This document shows, piece by piece, positions 43,696 to 53,500 of a DNA stretch of 64,000 nt. A program made the position numbers and the translations under genes. Position 1 is the first letter of the stretch; each line of letters begins with the position of its first letter. The DNA lies in assembly GCF_901905185.1 (NCBI RefSeq), contig NZ_CABFMQ020000120.1, positions 1 to 64,000 of the forward strand. The letters run 5' to 3'. The notes below the pieces were generated by a model that was given only the letters and a program-made list of their open reading frames with translations, did not search any database and was not told the DNA's origin. Source of the stretch: Methylocella tundrae. Lineage in GTDB: Bacteria; Pseudomonadota; Alphaproteobacteria; Rhizobiales; Beijerinckiaceae.

Positions 43696-45111
43696 TCAAT
43701 GTGGCGAAGCCGTCGCCAAGACGGGTGACGTCACGCTATCGCTCTCTTCGGAGTCCGGATTGTGAGGAGTGACCTCGAAGATAGCCCCCGGTTGATTGTC
43801 ATCGACGCGCAGATCGAACCCGTGCAGATTACAAATCGTCGCCGCCATGTTCAAGCCGAGCCCCGTGCCAGGAATATGGCGGGACGATTCGGAGCGGTAG
43901 AACCGCTTGAAAATCTCGCCTCGTTCCTCCGGCGTTACGCCGGGTCCGGTATCGGACACGCGTATGACGGGGCGGCCTGAATTCATTTTTGCAACGACCT
44001 GAACGGCCCCCTTTTCGGGCGTGAACTTGATGGCGTTGTCGATAAGGTTTGCGACCGCCTCGGTCATAAGCTCGAAGTCGCCGAGGCAGGGCGCCGGCGC
44101 TGGCGCGTCGAGAGTGAAGGTGATCGACTTGGCTTCCGCCAGCGGCTCGTAAAGATTGAACGCGTTGGCGCAAACCTCGGCGAGATCGATCCGCGTGAAT
44201 TCGCCACGCCGGCGTCCAAGCTCGATCTCGGAAATTCGCTGGAGCGCCGTTACCGTGGTGAGCGCATGGTCGAGTTCTGTCAACGCTCGCTGCGCGGCCG
44301 ACCGCAGACCCTGTTCCGATGGGGCGGCGAGACCGCGTTCGAGACTGATGCGCATGACCGCGAGCGGCGTGCGCAGATCGTGGGCGATATTGTCGCCGAC
44401 GCTTTTGATCTGATCGAGGAGGCGGACCATCTCGTCGAGCATGAGATTGACGGCGCTTGCGATATGATCGATGTCATCCGGCCTTGCGCGGATCGGCAGC
44501 CGCTCGTGGAGATCTCCCCGCATGATCCGCACGATCGTCTGGTTGATGGTCTTGAGACGCCGGGCTCCGCGCAGACTGAAGATTAGTCCGACGATGAGCG
44601 CCAGCGCGACAGCCGGCGCGATGCCGATAGTCAGAGCCGCGAAGACGAGCTGCCGCAACGCGTAAACTTCATAGAGACTGCGACCGAGAAGCACGACGCC
44701 GCCGCTCGGGCGGCGCCTTGCGACCATCATGGCCGGTTCAGTTCCGGAATCGATTCGCTTGAGCGGCAGCACTTCGACGGTATGCGCGAGCCCGTCAATG
44801 GCGAGCGAGCCGGGCAGCGCCGCGATATTGCCATAGACCGGCTTTCCATCCTTATTGAAAAGACCGACGTAGTCGAGCCTGCGCAGATCGCTCGCGAGCC
44901 GTCTTTCGAGCTGGCGTCTGAGCTGGTCCTCTGGTTCGTTGACGGCTCTTAAGACCTCCTCCGACAGTCTCGCCTCGACGCGCCGGACGTCAAAAGTCGC
45001 GACCTGCCAATAGATAAACACGAACACGACGGAGGTGGAGGCTGTGACCGCGAGCGCGAAAAGGACAGCCAGCCGAAACGTGGCGGTCTTGAAAAGATCA
45101 AATATCCACAT
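43696..45111 (-). CDS. Sensor histidine kinase of a two-component system
   Basis: This 471-residue membrane kinase has TM1 at about 12-36, a periplasmic sensor of about 115 residues, TM2 at about 155-180, a HAMP domain (about 180-235), HisKA with phospho-acceptor His244 in DNIAHDLRTPL, and a HATPase domain with N box (NLIDNAIKF), G1 (VSDTGPGV) and G2 (GTGLGLNMA). All catalytic motifs are intact. Upstream and overlapping by 14 bp is a decayed response-regulator gene, so the normal regulator-kinase pair is broken here. The probable partner is the regulator at 35328-36047. Confidence 0.9.
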   Translation of the reverse strand: MWIFDLFKTATFRLAVLFALAVTASTSVVFVFIYWQVATFDVRRVEARLSEEVLRAVNEPEDQLRRQLERRLASDLRRLDYVGLFNKDGKPVYGNIAALPGSLAIDGLAHTVEVLPLKRIDSGTEPAMMVARRRPSGGVVLLGRSLYEVYALRQLVFAALTIGIAPAVALALIVGLIFSLRGARRLKTINQTIVRIMRGDLHERLPIRARPDDIDHIASAVNLMLDEMVRLLDQIKSVGDNIAHDLRTPLAVMRISLERGLAAPSEQGLRSAAQRALTELDHALTTVTALQRISEIELGRRRGEFTRIDLAEVCANAFNLYEPLAEAKSITFTLDAPAPAPCLGDFELMTEAVANLIDNAIKFTPEKGAVQVVAKMNSGRPVIRVSDTGPGVTPEERGEIFKRFYRSESSRHIPGTGLGLNMAATICNLHGFDLRVDDNQPGAIFEVTPHNPDSEESDSVTSPVLATASPH

Positions 45112-45487
45112 GAGCGCCGCCGCCGCCTCGACGACCGTTTCGGATAGGTAACGGCCCTACCACAGCGCCCGCCTCGGGACGCGGCTGGCCGACGCGAACG
45201 TCGACGAGATGGGTCCACTTAGCCCTGATCCCTTCGTATCGCAACGCCCCAATCGTCGGCCGAGCGCTCGCGAGCGCCCGGCCGACGATTGGAAGGCTTG
45301 GATCGACCGAACGCGCGAACCCGAAGGACGTGGCCTGCGGCGTGAAAGATGCCACGCTTTGGCCGCGTCTGTCCAATCTGCCGCCGACGTCCGAGCCCAT
45401 GTCGGGCTCATTTTCGACAAGCGTTACGGGCTTCTGTCCGCGCGCTGATCTGATCTCCGGCAACCTTTCCCGCAACCTTTCAGCCAA
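45098..45487 (-). pseudogene. Decayed OmpR-family response regulator with in-frame deletion
   Basis: This 129-residue frame aligns with the regulator at 35328-36047. Its residues 19-86 match the first part of the receiver (TLVENEPDM.., SVDPSLPIVGRALAS.., GALRYEG), then it jumps to the DNA-binding wing (HLVDVRVGQPRPEAG against VVDVHVGKLRRKMDSAG). About 113 residues are missing between them. The acidic-pocket Asp is Asn26 and the phospho-acceptor Asp is Gly69, so it cannot work as a receiver. It overlaps the kinase start by 14 bp, the usual regulator-kinase position. The alignment was made by eye. Confidence 0.75.
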
Positions 45488-45513
45488 ATCGGCGATCGAC
45501 GATCGCCGTCAGA

Positions 45514-47169
45514 CTAGAAAGGATAATAGCGAAGGCTGAACAAGCCCATATTTTCCTGAGCTTTCGCTCCGCCGCCAATGCCCTGGAAGGAATACTTCTG
45601 GGTGAAGGAATATTGGAAGCCGGCGCGCAGCTGGCCGAACGAACCCTTGTAGATCTTATCCCATACTCCGCCGGTAATCTGGCGAATCAAGTGGATATTG
45701 CCGTTACAGATTGTGGAGCCCGGGATTGAGCATCCGGCGTTCGAGAACTGGGGGTTGCCGAGGCCGAAGGCGTTGACGGCGCCTCCCGTCACGATGTCCG
45801 AGTAACTCGCATTCTGATATTCTTCGCCAGCGTAGGCGTAGAGGTCGAGATCAGGCGTCGCGTGCCAGGTCAGCCCGGTTAGAAGCATGGTCTCCTGAAG
45901 CGGCGAGATCGTGCCATTCCAGTTGAAAGCGACATCGGGGAGCTGCGCGGAGCCGTAACGTCCGATGCCGCGTCCGGTCATGCCGGAGAATTGCACCTCA
46001 AGTTGTTTCGGAAGCAGAGAAACAAGGACAGAGCCGCCGAAGCCGCCGCCAGCGACGTCGTGATTGCTGTTGTTCACCTGGCTGTAGAAGTCGCGGAAGA
46101 GACCGAAGGCTTCCATGTGAACATTGTGGCCATCGAAGGTCGGATCCCAGGCGACCTTGCCGACGATGTCAGGCATGTGGTTGAGAGAGACGGCGTTCAG
46201 CGAGTTGAACAAGGACCCGCCCGGAGGAGCCTGGTTGAAGACGAGCGTGCTTGGAAGCGTCGCCGCGGTCGTGCCCACCGTCGTGTAGCCGCCAAATGTC
46301 GTCTGCGGGTTTTCGACCGACAGGGCCGCCCAGAAAGTCTTGTCGAAATCCTTGACGACGCGGATCTCCGGAGTACGGGTCCAGACAAAGCCCGGCACGT
46401 ACTGTGCGTCGATCGAGAGCGGAATATTCTCCTGGCGGGGAACGATGCCCTTCGTGCTCATCGTGACGAGCGACCAGGTTTGACCGGCGAGAAGATGCGC
46501 GCCGAAATCATCCTGGTCTACGGTCGCGTAAAGATGCCGGATGCGGGGGTTGAACGAGTTGCTCTCGTTCGAATTTGCGGTCTGAGCGGCGCCGAGGAAG
46601 TCGAGCTCCATATAGCCGGCAAGATGCGTCGTCGGATTGACGTCTCCCTGGGCCAGAAGCGAGGCGCGGCTCTGGCGCGCGCTCATACGGAATTCGTTGG
46701 CGTAGCCCGTGCGGACGTTTCCGTAAGGAATGTTTTGATATGGCGTGCCGATGTCGGCGCCGATGAAGCGGTCGCGGAAAACACCTTCGAGTGCGAGGAA
46801 GCCGCCGGGCGTGATGCTGACGCCGTTGATGTAGAGGCTCGGCGCCCCCGCCACCGGCAGGCCGCGGATAGAGGATTCGACGGCCGTGAGGCCGGTGGGG
46901 GCGACGCCGCCGAGGGAACCGAGAGCAACGCCGCTCGGCATTGATCCTGCGGCCGCCGGGGGCGCCCGGCGCGCCACATCGTGGATCTGGACCTGCGTTT
47001 CCTTTTGCTTGCGCGCCTGATCATTGACCTTGGATTCCAAGCGCTTCAGCTGCGCTCTCAGAGCGCGAATTTCGTCGGCCGTGTCATCGGCGCGCGCAGC
47101 GCTCTGGTAGCTTACAAGAGCGCCCAGTGTCATAGCCACAAGGGCTGGCTTGTTTCGGTATCGTTTCAT
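45514..47169 (-). CDS. Outer-membrane porin with N-terminal coiled coil
   Basis: This 551-residue exported protein has a signal peptide (MKRYRNKPALVAMTLGALVSYQSAARA), a short coiled coil (about 32-60, EIRALRAQLKRLESKV) as seen in trimeric porins, a Pro/Gly linker and a beta-barrel with alternating strands that ends in the terminal Phe of LFSLRYYPF, the outer-membrane assembly signal. The start at 47169 is chosen because the signal peptide begins there and GAGAGG lies 10 bases upstream. Substrate is unknown. It lies downstream of a good promoter at 47240-47268. Confidence 0.8.
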   Translation of the reverse strand: MKRYRNKPALVAMTLGALVSYQSAARADDTADEIRALRAQLKRLESKVNDQARKQKETQVQIHDVARRAPPAAAGSMPSGVALGSLGGVAPTGLTAVESSIRGLPVAGAPSLYINGVSITPGGFLALEGVFRDRFIGADIGTPYQNIPYGNVRTGYANEFRMSARQSRASLLAQGDVNPTTHLAGYMELDFLGAAQTANSNESNSFNPRIRHLYATVDQDDFGAHLLAGQTWSLVTMSTKGIVPRQENIPLSIDAQYVPGFVWTRTPEIRVVKDFDKTFWAALSVENPQTTFGGYTTVGTTAATLPSTLVFNQAPPGGSLFNSLNAVSLNHMPDIVGKVAWDPTFDGHNVHMEAFGLFRDFYSQVNNSNHDVAGGGFGGSVLVSLLPKQLEVQFSGMTGRGIGRYGSAQLPDVAFNWNGTISPLQETMLLTGLTWHATPDLDLYAYAGEEYQNASYSDIVTGGAVNAFGLGNPQFSNAGCSIPGSTICNGNIHLIRQITGGVWDKIYKGSFGQLRAGFQYSFTQKYSFQGIGGGAKAQENMGLFSLRYYPF

Positions 47170-47239
47170 GAATTTCGCGCCTCTCCCCAACAAGTGCAAA
47201 CATCACGCCCCCCTAGAGCGCGAAGTCTGCGTATTGTTG

Positions 47240-47268
47240 TCTGTATTAGCAGCAAAAAAAGCTGTCAA
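47240..47268 (-). promoter_or_regulatory. Sigma-70-type promoter of the coiled-coil porin gene
   Basis: On the minus strand TTGACA (47268-47263) and TACAGA (47245-47240) are separated by 17 bases, giving a leader of about 64 bases before the ATG at 47169. The surrounding DNA is AT-rich compared with the coding regions. Confidence 0.5.
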
Positions 47269-47455
47269 AGAGAATCGCCTCGTTACAACTTACAAGGCTA
47301 AATTGAGTTGTATAGAAGCAACACTTCGCGCGTGTTTGTGAAGATTTTGCGACAGTTATATTATACTTCGACATCATACGCGCTCGTGCGCGCGCATCCA
47401 CATGCGCTCCCGGCGCCGGGAGCGTCCGCCTGATCGGAGCGCCGGGGAACCAACC

Positions 47456-48922
47456 CTAAAATTTGATCGCTGTGTGCAGCCCGAACACCGCCGCGTCGCG
47501 GATGCGGCCCAAAGCGGGGTTTATTGGGTCAATCGCGCCATAGCGGGGATGGAAAATATACTGAAAATCCGGCTGGATGAGCCATCCGGGAAGGATCGGA
47601 GCCTGATAGCTGACTTCGAGCGCCATCTCATAGTTGCGAATGGGTAGAGCCGCCCTCGCAAAGTAAGCGCTCTGCGCATCAAGCGCGCTGACCGCGGGCG
47701 AAACGGGCGAATAGGCAGCCGCCACCCCGAACGCGTCATCCGGCCGCTTGTCCCAGAGGCCCATGAAATTGATCGCCCCGTGGACATAAAAATCCGCGGC
47801 ATTGCGATCAGAAGGGGCCGCCGAGACGAACGCAAAAACGCCGACCCCTTTTCTCGGATCGTCTCCGGGCAGACGCCAAAGCATCTGGTTGATGATGCCG
47901 TAGACGCCGTAATCGCCGGCATGGGTCAGAGGAACGCCGCTGCTCGATGGATTGGCGAGCGAAACGCCATTCGTGCTATAGTATTGATCGTTGAACTTGC
48001 CAAAATGATACCATGCGCCGAGCTTGGCCGTGCCTGCGAGGCCAGCCGAGTTCTTGTCCTGATTATATTTATACTGTACCTCGCCAATTAGCAGCGGCGG
48101 ATCCCGGAGGCGGAAATTCACTCCCGATGGATCCAGTACTTCCTGTAAGCCAGTAAAACCTGCCCCGGATGGGTCGCCATTGAAAATGGCGGCGAGAAGA
48201 GTGGTCTGATCATTCGGGGTTATTTTCAGGCGAACGCCGGGCGTCGCCAATGGATAGTTCGGTCCGCTGCTCGGCAGGTCCGCCGCCAATATATTCGGCC
48301 AGCCGAATGTTGCGTTGAGATAAAAAGAATCGAGATCGCTGATGAAAAACTCAGAATCCGCCGCTAATTGACCAATGCGGATGGATACCATATCGGCAAA
48401 TAGCTTTTGCTCAAACCAGGCTTCGAACAGCCATGTGCTTGCGCGCGCCTCAATACTGCTGATGGTCAATTGATTGAATACGCAGCAGGTCGACAGGCCG
48501 GAGCCACTGACTTGGTAGGAATTGACATGGAAGGAGGCGCCCGTAGGACCGGCAATCCTCTGCAGATCGCCGTCGATCGCGAGTTCGAGAAGATTCTCGT
48601 AAATTCCGCTCTGGCGCACCCCACCCGTGGGGTTGCCGAAGACTTCGCCCGTATAATTGAGCTGCAAATTGAAGCCACGATCGAGCAGGGCCTGCTTGAA
48701 GTCCCTTAATGCCGGAACGCTTGAGGAAATCGAGGGCTGTTCGCTCGCTGGCGCCGCCGGCGATCCTTCCGACGGGGCTGACGTCGCGGGCGCCGCGTTC
48801 TGGGATTTCTCTGACTGCGCAACTGCAGTCGTCTCTTGCGCGTAAGCCGGGCTGCCAGAAAGCGCGAGCAGCCCTGCGAACAGGGCAAAAGGGATTGTGG
48901 TTCGCACGTCGCTGCGCCTCAT
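47456..48922 (-). CDS. Carbohydrate-selective porin, OprB family
   Basis: This 488-residue outer-membrane protein has a signal peptide (MRRSDVRTTIPFALFAGLLALS..AYA), a Ser/Ala/Pro-rich linker and a barrel of the OprB type; YTGEVFGNPTGGVRQSGIYENLLELAIDGDL and ELSYQAPILPGWLIQPDFQYIFHP-like segments and the C-terminal Phe are characteristic. OprB porins admit sugars or other neutral solutes. AAGG lies 10 bases before the chosen ATG. Confidence 0.88.
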   Translation of the reverse strand: MRRSDVRTTIPFALFAGLLALSGSPAYAQETTAVAQSEKSQNAAPATSAPSEGSPAAPASEQPSISSSVPALRDFKQALLDRGFNLQLNYTGEVFGNPTGGVRQSGIYENLLELAIDGDLQRIAGPTGASFHVNSYQVSGSGLSTCCVFNQLTISSIEARASTWLFEAWFEQKLFADMVSIRIGQLAADSEFFISDLDSFYLNATFGWPNILAADLPSSGPNYPLATPGVRLKITPNDQTTLLAAIFNGDPSGAGFTGLQEVLDPSGVNFRLRDPPLLIGEVQYKYNQDKNSAGLAGTAKLGAWYHFGKFNDQYYSTNGVSLANPSSSGVPLTHAGDYGVYGIINQMLWRLPGDDPRKGVGVFAFVSAAPSDRNAADFYVHGAINFMGLWDKRPDDAFGVAAAYSPVSPAVSALDAQSAYFARAALPIRNYEMALEVSYQAPILPGWLIQPDFQYIFHPRYGAIDPINPALGRIRDAAVFGLHTAIKF

Positions 48923-48970
48923 TTTACCGGACCCTTCGCATCCGCGGAAGAGCACTTATAGGGGTCCAAT

Positions 48971-49000
48971 ATTGTACGGGTTGGGGATCATTTGTTGCAA
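48971..49000 (-). promoter_or_regulatory. Promoter of the OprB-family porin gene
   Basis: On the minus strand TTGCAA (49000-48995), an 18-base spacer and TACAAT (48976-48971) lie about 45 bases before the ATG at 48922, in locally AT-rich DNA. Confidence 0.5.
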
Positions 49001-49294
49001 TATCATGACAGCGGGCAAAAAACTTCGCGCAAAGAGGGCGCAACGCCGCGGAGCGAGCGCCTCTGCTGGAGTTGGTCGATTCTCGCATTGAGGCGGTCGC
49101 GATCGCTTTTTACGACCGGTCGTGGGCGCAGTCGAATCGGATGCGCGCCGGTCACCCGCGGATCTCGGATCGGCGATCATGCGCTGACAGAAAGTGGCGA
49201 ACCCGCGCAGGCCTGCTTCTTCGGCCGCGCGCCCCGATACGAGGTCGCGGATAAGACCGGTCACGCCACGCGCCCCCGATTCCCGGCGTTCCAA
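49001..49294. other. Intergenic region between the EamA gene and the OprB gene
   Basis: About 290 bp. A frame that begins with TTG directly after the EamA stop is open on the minus strand and is rich in Arg and Ser; it has no ribosome site and matches nothing I recognise. I see no terminator. Confidence 0.35.
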
Positions 49295-50365
49295 TCAGTG
49301 GGAATGCCGGTGATGCAGATCGGGGTAATGGGGGTGCCGGTGAATCATGCGCGCGTGCCCGTGCCAGTGCGAATGCGGCTCGCCAGCCGGATCGTTCTGG
49401 CCGTGTGGGTGTCGATGATGCTCGTCATGCACATGGGCGTGATCGTGCGCCATCGCCTCATGGAGATGCTCGTGCTCGTGCGCTTCCGTGATGTGGAGCC
49501 AGACGCCGATTCCCATCAGGATGGCCGCCGCCGCAAGCTGCAAGGTGACCGGATCGTGGAGAATGGCGACGCCGAGGACCGCTCCAACAAAGGGTGCGAT
49601 CGAGAAATACGCCCCCGTCCGCGCCGCGCCGAGGTGGCGCAGGGCCAGAACGAATAGCGCCAGGCTGATCCCATAGCCGACAAATCCGACCACGGCTGCG
49701 CCCGCAAGCAGCGCCGCCCCCGGCGGCGCGGCGCCCTGCCAGAACGCAAGCACGAGATTGATTGGTCCCGCGACAAGGCCCTTGATGGCGGCGATCTGCA
49801 CGGGGTCGGCGGCGCTCAGCTTGCGGGTCAGGTTGTTGTCGACGCCCCATGCGAGACACGCCCCCGCAATCGCCAGGGCGCCCGGGCCAACACCGGCCGG
49901 CCCGCCTCGCCATGAGACCAATAGGGCGCCGGCAAGAATCGCCGCCGCGCCGATCAGAAGACGCCGGTCGACGTTCTCGCGAAAAACGGTCCAGGCGATC
50001 ACCATCGTGGCGAGGCCTTCGAGATTGAGCAGCAAAGCCGCCGTCGAGGCTTGCGTGCTGGCAAGCCCAAACATCAACAGCACAGGACCGACCACGCCGC
50101 CGGCAAGCACGGCGCCCACGAGCCAAGGCAGATCGGAGCCGGTTAGGCGCGCCTCGGTCCGGGTCACGCCGCGCAGGCGTTGCAACATCATGACGGCGCC
50201 AAGACCGATCCCGGAGGCGAGATAGAGAATGCCTGCGAGGAGCCACGGATCAATCGTTCCGAGCAAAAGCTTGGCAATCGGCGTGCTGGCGCCGAACAGG
50301 GCCGCGGAGAGAAGCGCGAGCGCGACGCCCGCCGGGTTGACGATCTGGCGCCTTTGTCCCGACAA
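49295..50365 (-). CDS. EamA/DMT-family transporter with histidine-rich C-terminal tail
   Basis: This 356-residue protein has ten transmembrane helices in two EamA repeats (about 10-140 and 150-285), followed by a cytoplasmic or periplasmic tail of about 65 residues with roughly two dozen histidines (HEHEHLHEAMAHDHAHVHDE and onward). EamA transporters export metabolites; the His tail is the sort of metal-binding extension seen in Zn/Co/Ni transporters. It lies 225 bp downstream of the czcBA genes on the same strand, supporting a divalent-metal role. The fold is certain; the metal function is inference. Confidence 0.85.
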   Translation of the reverse strand: MSGQRRQIVNPAGVALALLSAALFGASTPIAKLLLGTIDPWLLAGILYLASGIGLGAVMMLQRLRGVTRTEARLTGSDLPWLVGAVLAGGVVGPVLLMFGLASTQASTAALLLNLEGLATMVIAWTVFRENVDRRLLIGAAAILAGALLVSWRGGPAGVGPGALAIAGACLAWGVDNNLTRKLSAADPVQIAAIKGLVAGPINLVLAFWQGAAPPGAALLAGAAVVGFVGYGISLALFVLALRHLGAARTGAYFSIAPFVGAVLGVAILHDPVTLQLAAAAILMGIGVWLHITEAHEHEHLHEAMAHDHAHVHDEHHRHPHGQNDPAGEPHSHWHGHARMIHRHPHYPDLHHRHSH

Positions 50366-50589
50366 TCAGAGAACTCCTTTGGGCGTCCACGGCGCGAAGC
50401 GGACGGGAGGCCCCAACGCGCCGTCCGCCGTTCATGCAACAGATGGCGCATGATCTGCAATGAGGATACCAGAAAAACTGGCGCCGCGCTCGCTGACGCG
50501 CCGCCGCTGATCATTGTCGACTTGCCGCAATCACTACGAACTGGCTTTTTCCCTTATGAGGTCCGGTCGAGGTGGCGGCAAGCAAACGC

Positions 50590-53500
50590 CTATTTGATCA
50601 CGACGCCCTCATGCGCCTTTTGCTCTGGCAGTCCGGTAATATCGGCTGCGACCTTGCTCTTGCCGAAGCGGGCGTAGAGCGCCGGCAACACCAGCAGCGT
50701 CAGCAGCGTCGCGCTGATCAGGCCGCCGATGACAACCGTCGCGAGAGGCTTTTGGACCTCGGCTCCGGTTCCAGTGGCCAAGGCCATCGGCACGAAACCG
50801 AGCGAGGCGACGAGAGCCGTCATCGCCACGGGCCGCAAACGGGTGACGGCGCCTTCATAGATAGCCGCCTGGAACGGGAAGCCCTTATCGACAAGCTGCT
50901 TGATGTAGCTCAGCATCACCAGACCGTTCAGCACGGCCACGCCGGACAGCGCAATAAACCCGACCGCGGCCGAAACGGAAAATGGCATGCCACGCAGCCA
51001 CAATGCAGCGACGCCGCCGGTCAGCGCGAGCGGAACAGCGCTAAACACGAGGAGCGCATCGCGCGGGCTGCCCAGAGCAGTGTAGAGCAGCAAAAACATA
51101 AGGAAAAAGCAGCCGGGCACGACGACCATCAAGCGCTGCCGCGCGGCGGCGAGGTTCTCGAACTGGCCGCCCCAGGTAAGCCAATATCCCCCTGGAAGTT
51201 GCACCTGCTGAGCGACTTTCTGTTGAACCTCGGACACCAGCGAGGCGATGTCGCGGCCACGCGCATTCGCCGTGACGACAACACGCCGCTTGCCATTTTC
51301 ACGTGATATCTGATTGGGCCCCTCCGACAATTCAAACAACGCAACCTGCTTGAGCATGACGGTGGGCGGCCGGCCGGTCTTTGTCACAACAGGCAGCGGA
51401 ACAGGCAAAGTCTTAAGCGCCTCCATATTCTCGCGCAGTTCGTCGTTGAGGCGAACGATGATCGCAAAACGCCGGTCGCCTTCAAAAACAACGCCTGCGT
51501 CGCGCCCGCCGATCGCCGCCCCGATCACGTCCTGCACCGCCGAGACGCTGAGGCCGAGACGGGCAATTTCGGCTTTGTCGATCTTGATCTCAAGGAAGGG
51601 CAGGCCTCCCACCTGCTCGACCTTGACGTCCTCGGCGCCCTTGGTCCCGCGCAAAATGGCGGCGATCTGGTTTGCCACCTGCAACATCGGTTCGAATTCT
51701 TCACCGAAGACTTTGATGGCGAGATCGCCGCGCACGCCAGCAATCAATTCGTTGAAGCGCCACTGGATCGGCTGCGAGAATTCGTAGGAATTGCCTACCA
51801 GCGCGCCTACGGCATTCTCGATCTGCTGCTGCAGCTCCTCTTTCGTCAAAGCCGGAGACGGCCACTCCTCTGTCGGCTTCAACATGATGAAAGTGTCAGA
51901 CGTGTTGGGCGGCATCGGATCCGTAGCCGCCTCCGCCGTGCCTGTCTTTGAAAACACCGTTGCGACCTGCGGAAATTTCTTGATCGCCTTCTCCACCGAA
52001 AGCTGCATGGCTTGAGACTGGGACAAAGACGTGCTCGGAATGCGCAAGGCGCTCATAGCGATGTTTTTTTCATCCAGCGTCGGAATGAATTCCTGCCCAA
52101 GCTTGGTAAAAAGAAGCCCCGCCCCGACCAGCAGGACCACGGCGCTCGCGATAAAGATGAGGGGCCTTCGGATGGCGCGCCGTAACGCAGGCTCATAGAG
52201 CGCCTTTATGCCGCGAACAAACCGATTTTCTTTTTCCTGGACGCGCCCGGTGATCAATATCGCGATCATTGCGGGCACAAAAGTCAACGACAGGACAAAG
52301 GCGGCGGCGAGAGCGATGATGACGGTGAGCGCCATCGGCTGGAACATCTTGCCTTCTATGCCGGTGAAGGTCAGCAAGGGCACGTAAACCAGAATGATGA
52401 TTGCCTGGCCGTAGACGGAGGGCTTGATCATCTCCTCGGCGGCCTCGATCACCGTCGTGAGACGCTCTGGCTGGGTCAGGCGGCGCCCAAATTTGTGCTG
52501 GCGCTCGGCCAGATGTCTCAAACTGTTCTCCGCGATGATGACGGCGCCGTCGACGATGAGGCCAAAATCGAGAGCGCCCAAGCTCATCAGGTTCGCGCTG
52601 ATTCTGCCCTGGACCATGCCCGCCATGGTAAGCAGCATAGCGATCGGGATGACGAGCGCGGTGATGAGCGCCGCGCGGAAATTGCCGAGCAACAGAAACA
52701 GCACGAAGATGACAAGGAAGGCGCCTTCCATCAGATTCTTGCTGACTGTCTTGACGGTGGCGTCGACGAGGACCGTGCGGTTGAGGATCGTCCTGGCTTC
52801 AACGCCCGCCGGAAGCGCGCCGCTAATCTCCTTCATCCTGGCGTCGACCAACGCGGACACGGTGCGGCTGTTGCCCCCGATCAGCATCAACGCCGTGCCG
52901 ATCACCGCCTCCTGGCCGTCCACGCTGGCGCTTCCGGTCCGCAACTCCCGGCCGATCTTCACCTCCGCGATATCCTTCACCCGAATGGGGACGCCGCCCC
53001 GGGTCGTCACGACGACGTTGCCGATGTCCTCCATGCTTTCCAAGCGTCCGGCTGAGCGGACAACATAGGCTTCGCCATTATCTTCAACGTAACCGGCTCC
53101 CCGGCTCAGATTGTTGCTCTCGATCGCCATGGCCATGTCGGCGAAGGAGAGGCCAAGGCCGACGAGTTTTGCTGGGTCTGGCTGGACCTGATACTGCTTC
53201 TGGAAGCCGCCGATGGAATCGACGCCGGCGACCCCGGGCACCGTCTTCAGCTGCGGACGAATGATCCAATCCTGAACGGTGCGCAGGTAGGCCGCGCGCT
53301 CGAAATCGGTGGTGAGCTTCCTGCCCTCAGGGGTGAGATAGCTCCCGTCGCTCTGCCAGCCTGGTTTGCCGTCCTCGACGCTCGCGCCGTCGCCCCGAGG
53401 CTTATAACGGACCGTCCACATGTAGATCTCGCCAAGTCCGGTGGCGAGAGGTCCCATGCGCGGCTCGGCGCCAGGCGGCAGGATTGCCCTGGCCTCGTTC

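Noticed and set aside
48956..49294. A 112-codon frame after the EamA gene
   Set aside because: It starts with TTG, has no ribosome site and no similarity I can name, and overlaps the porin promoter.
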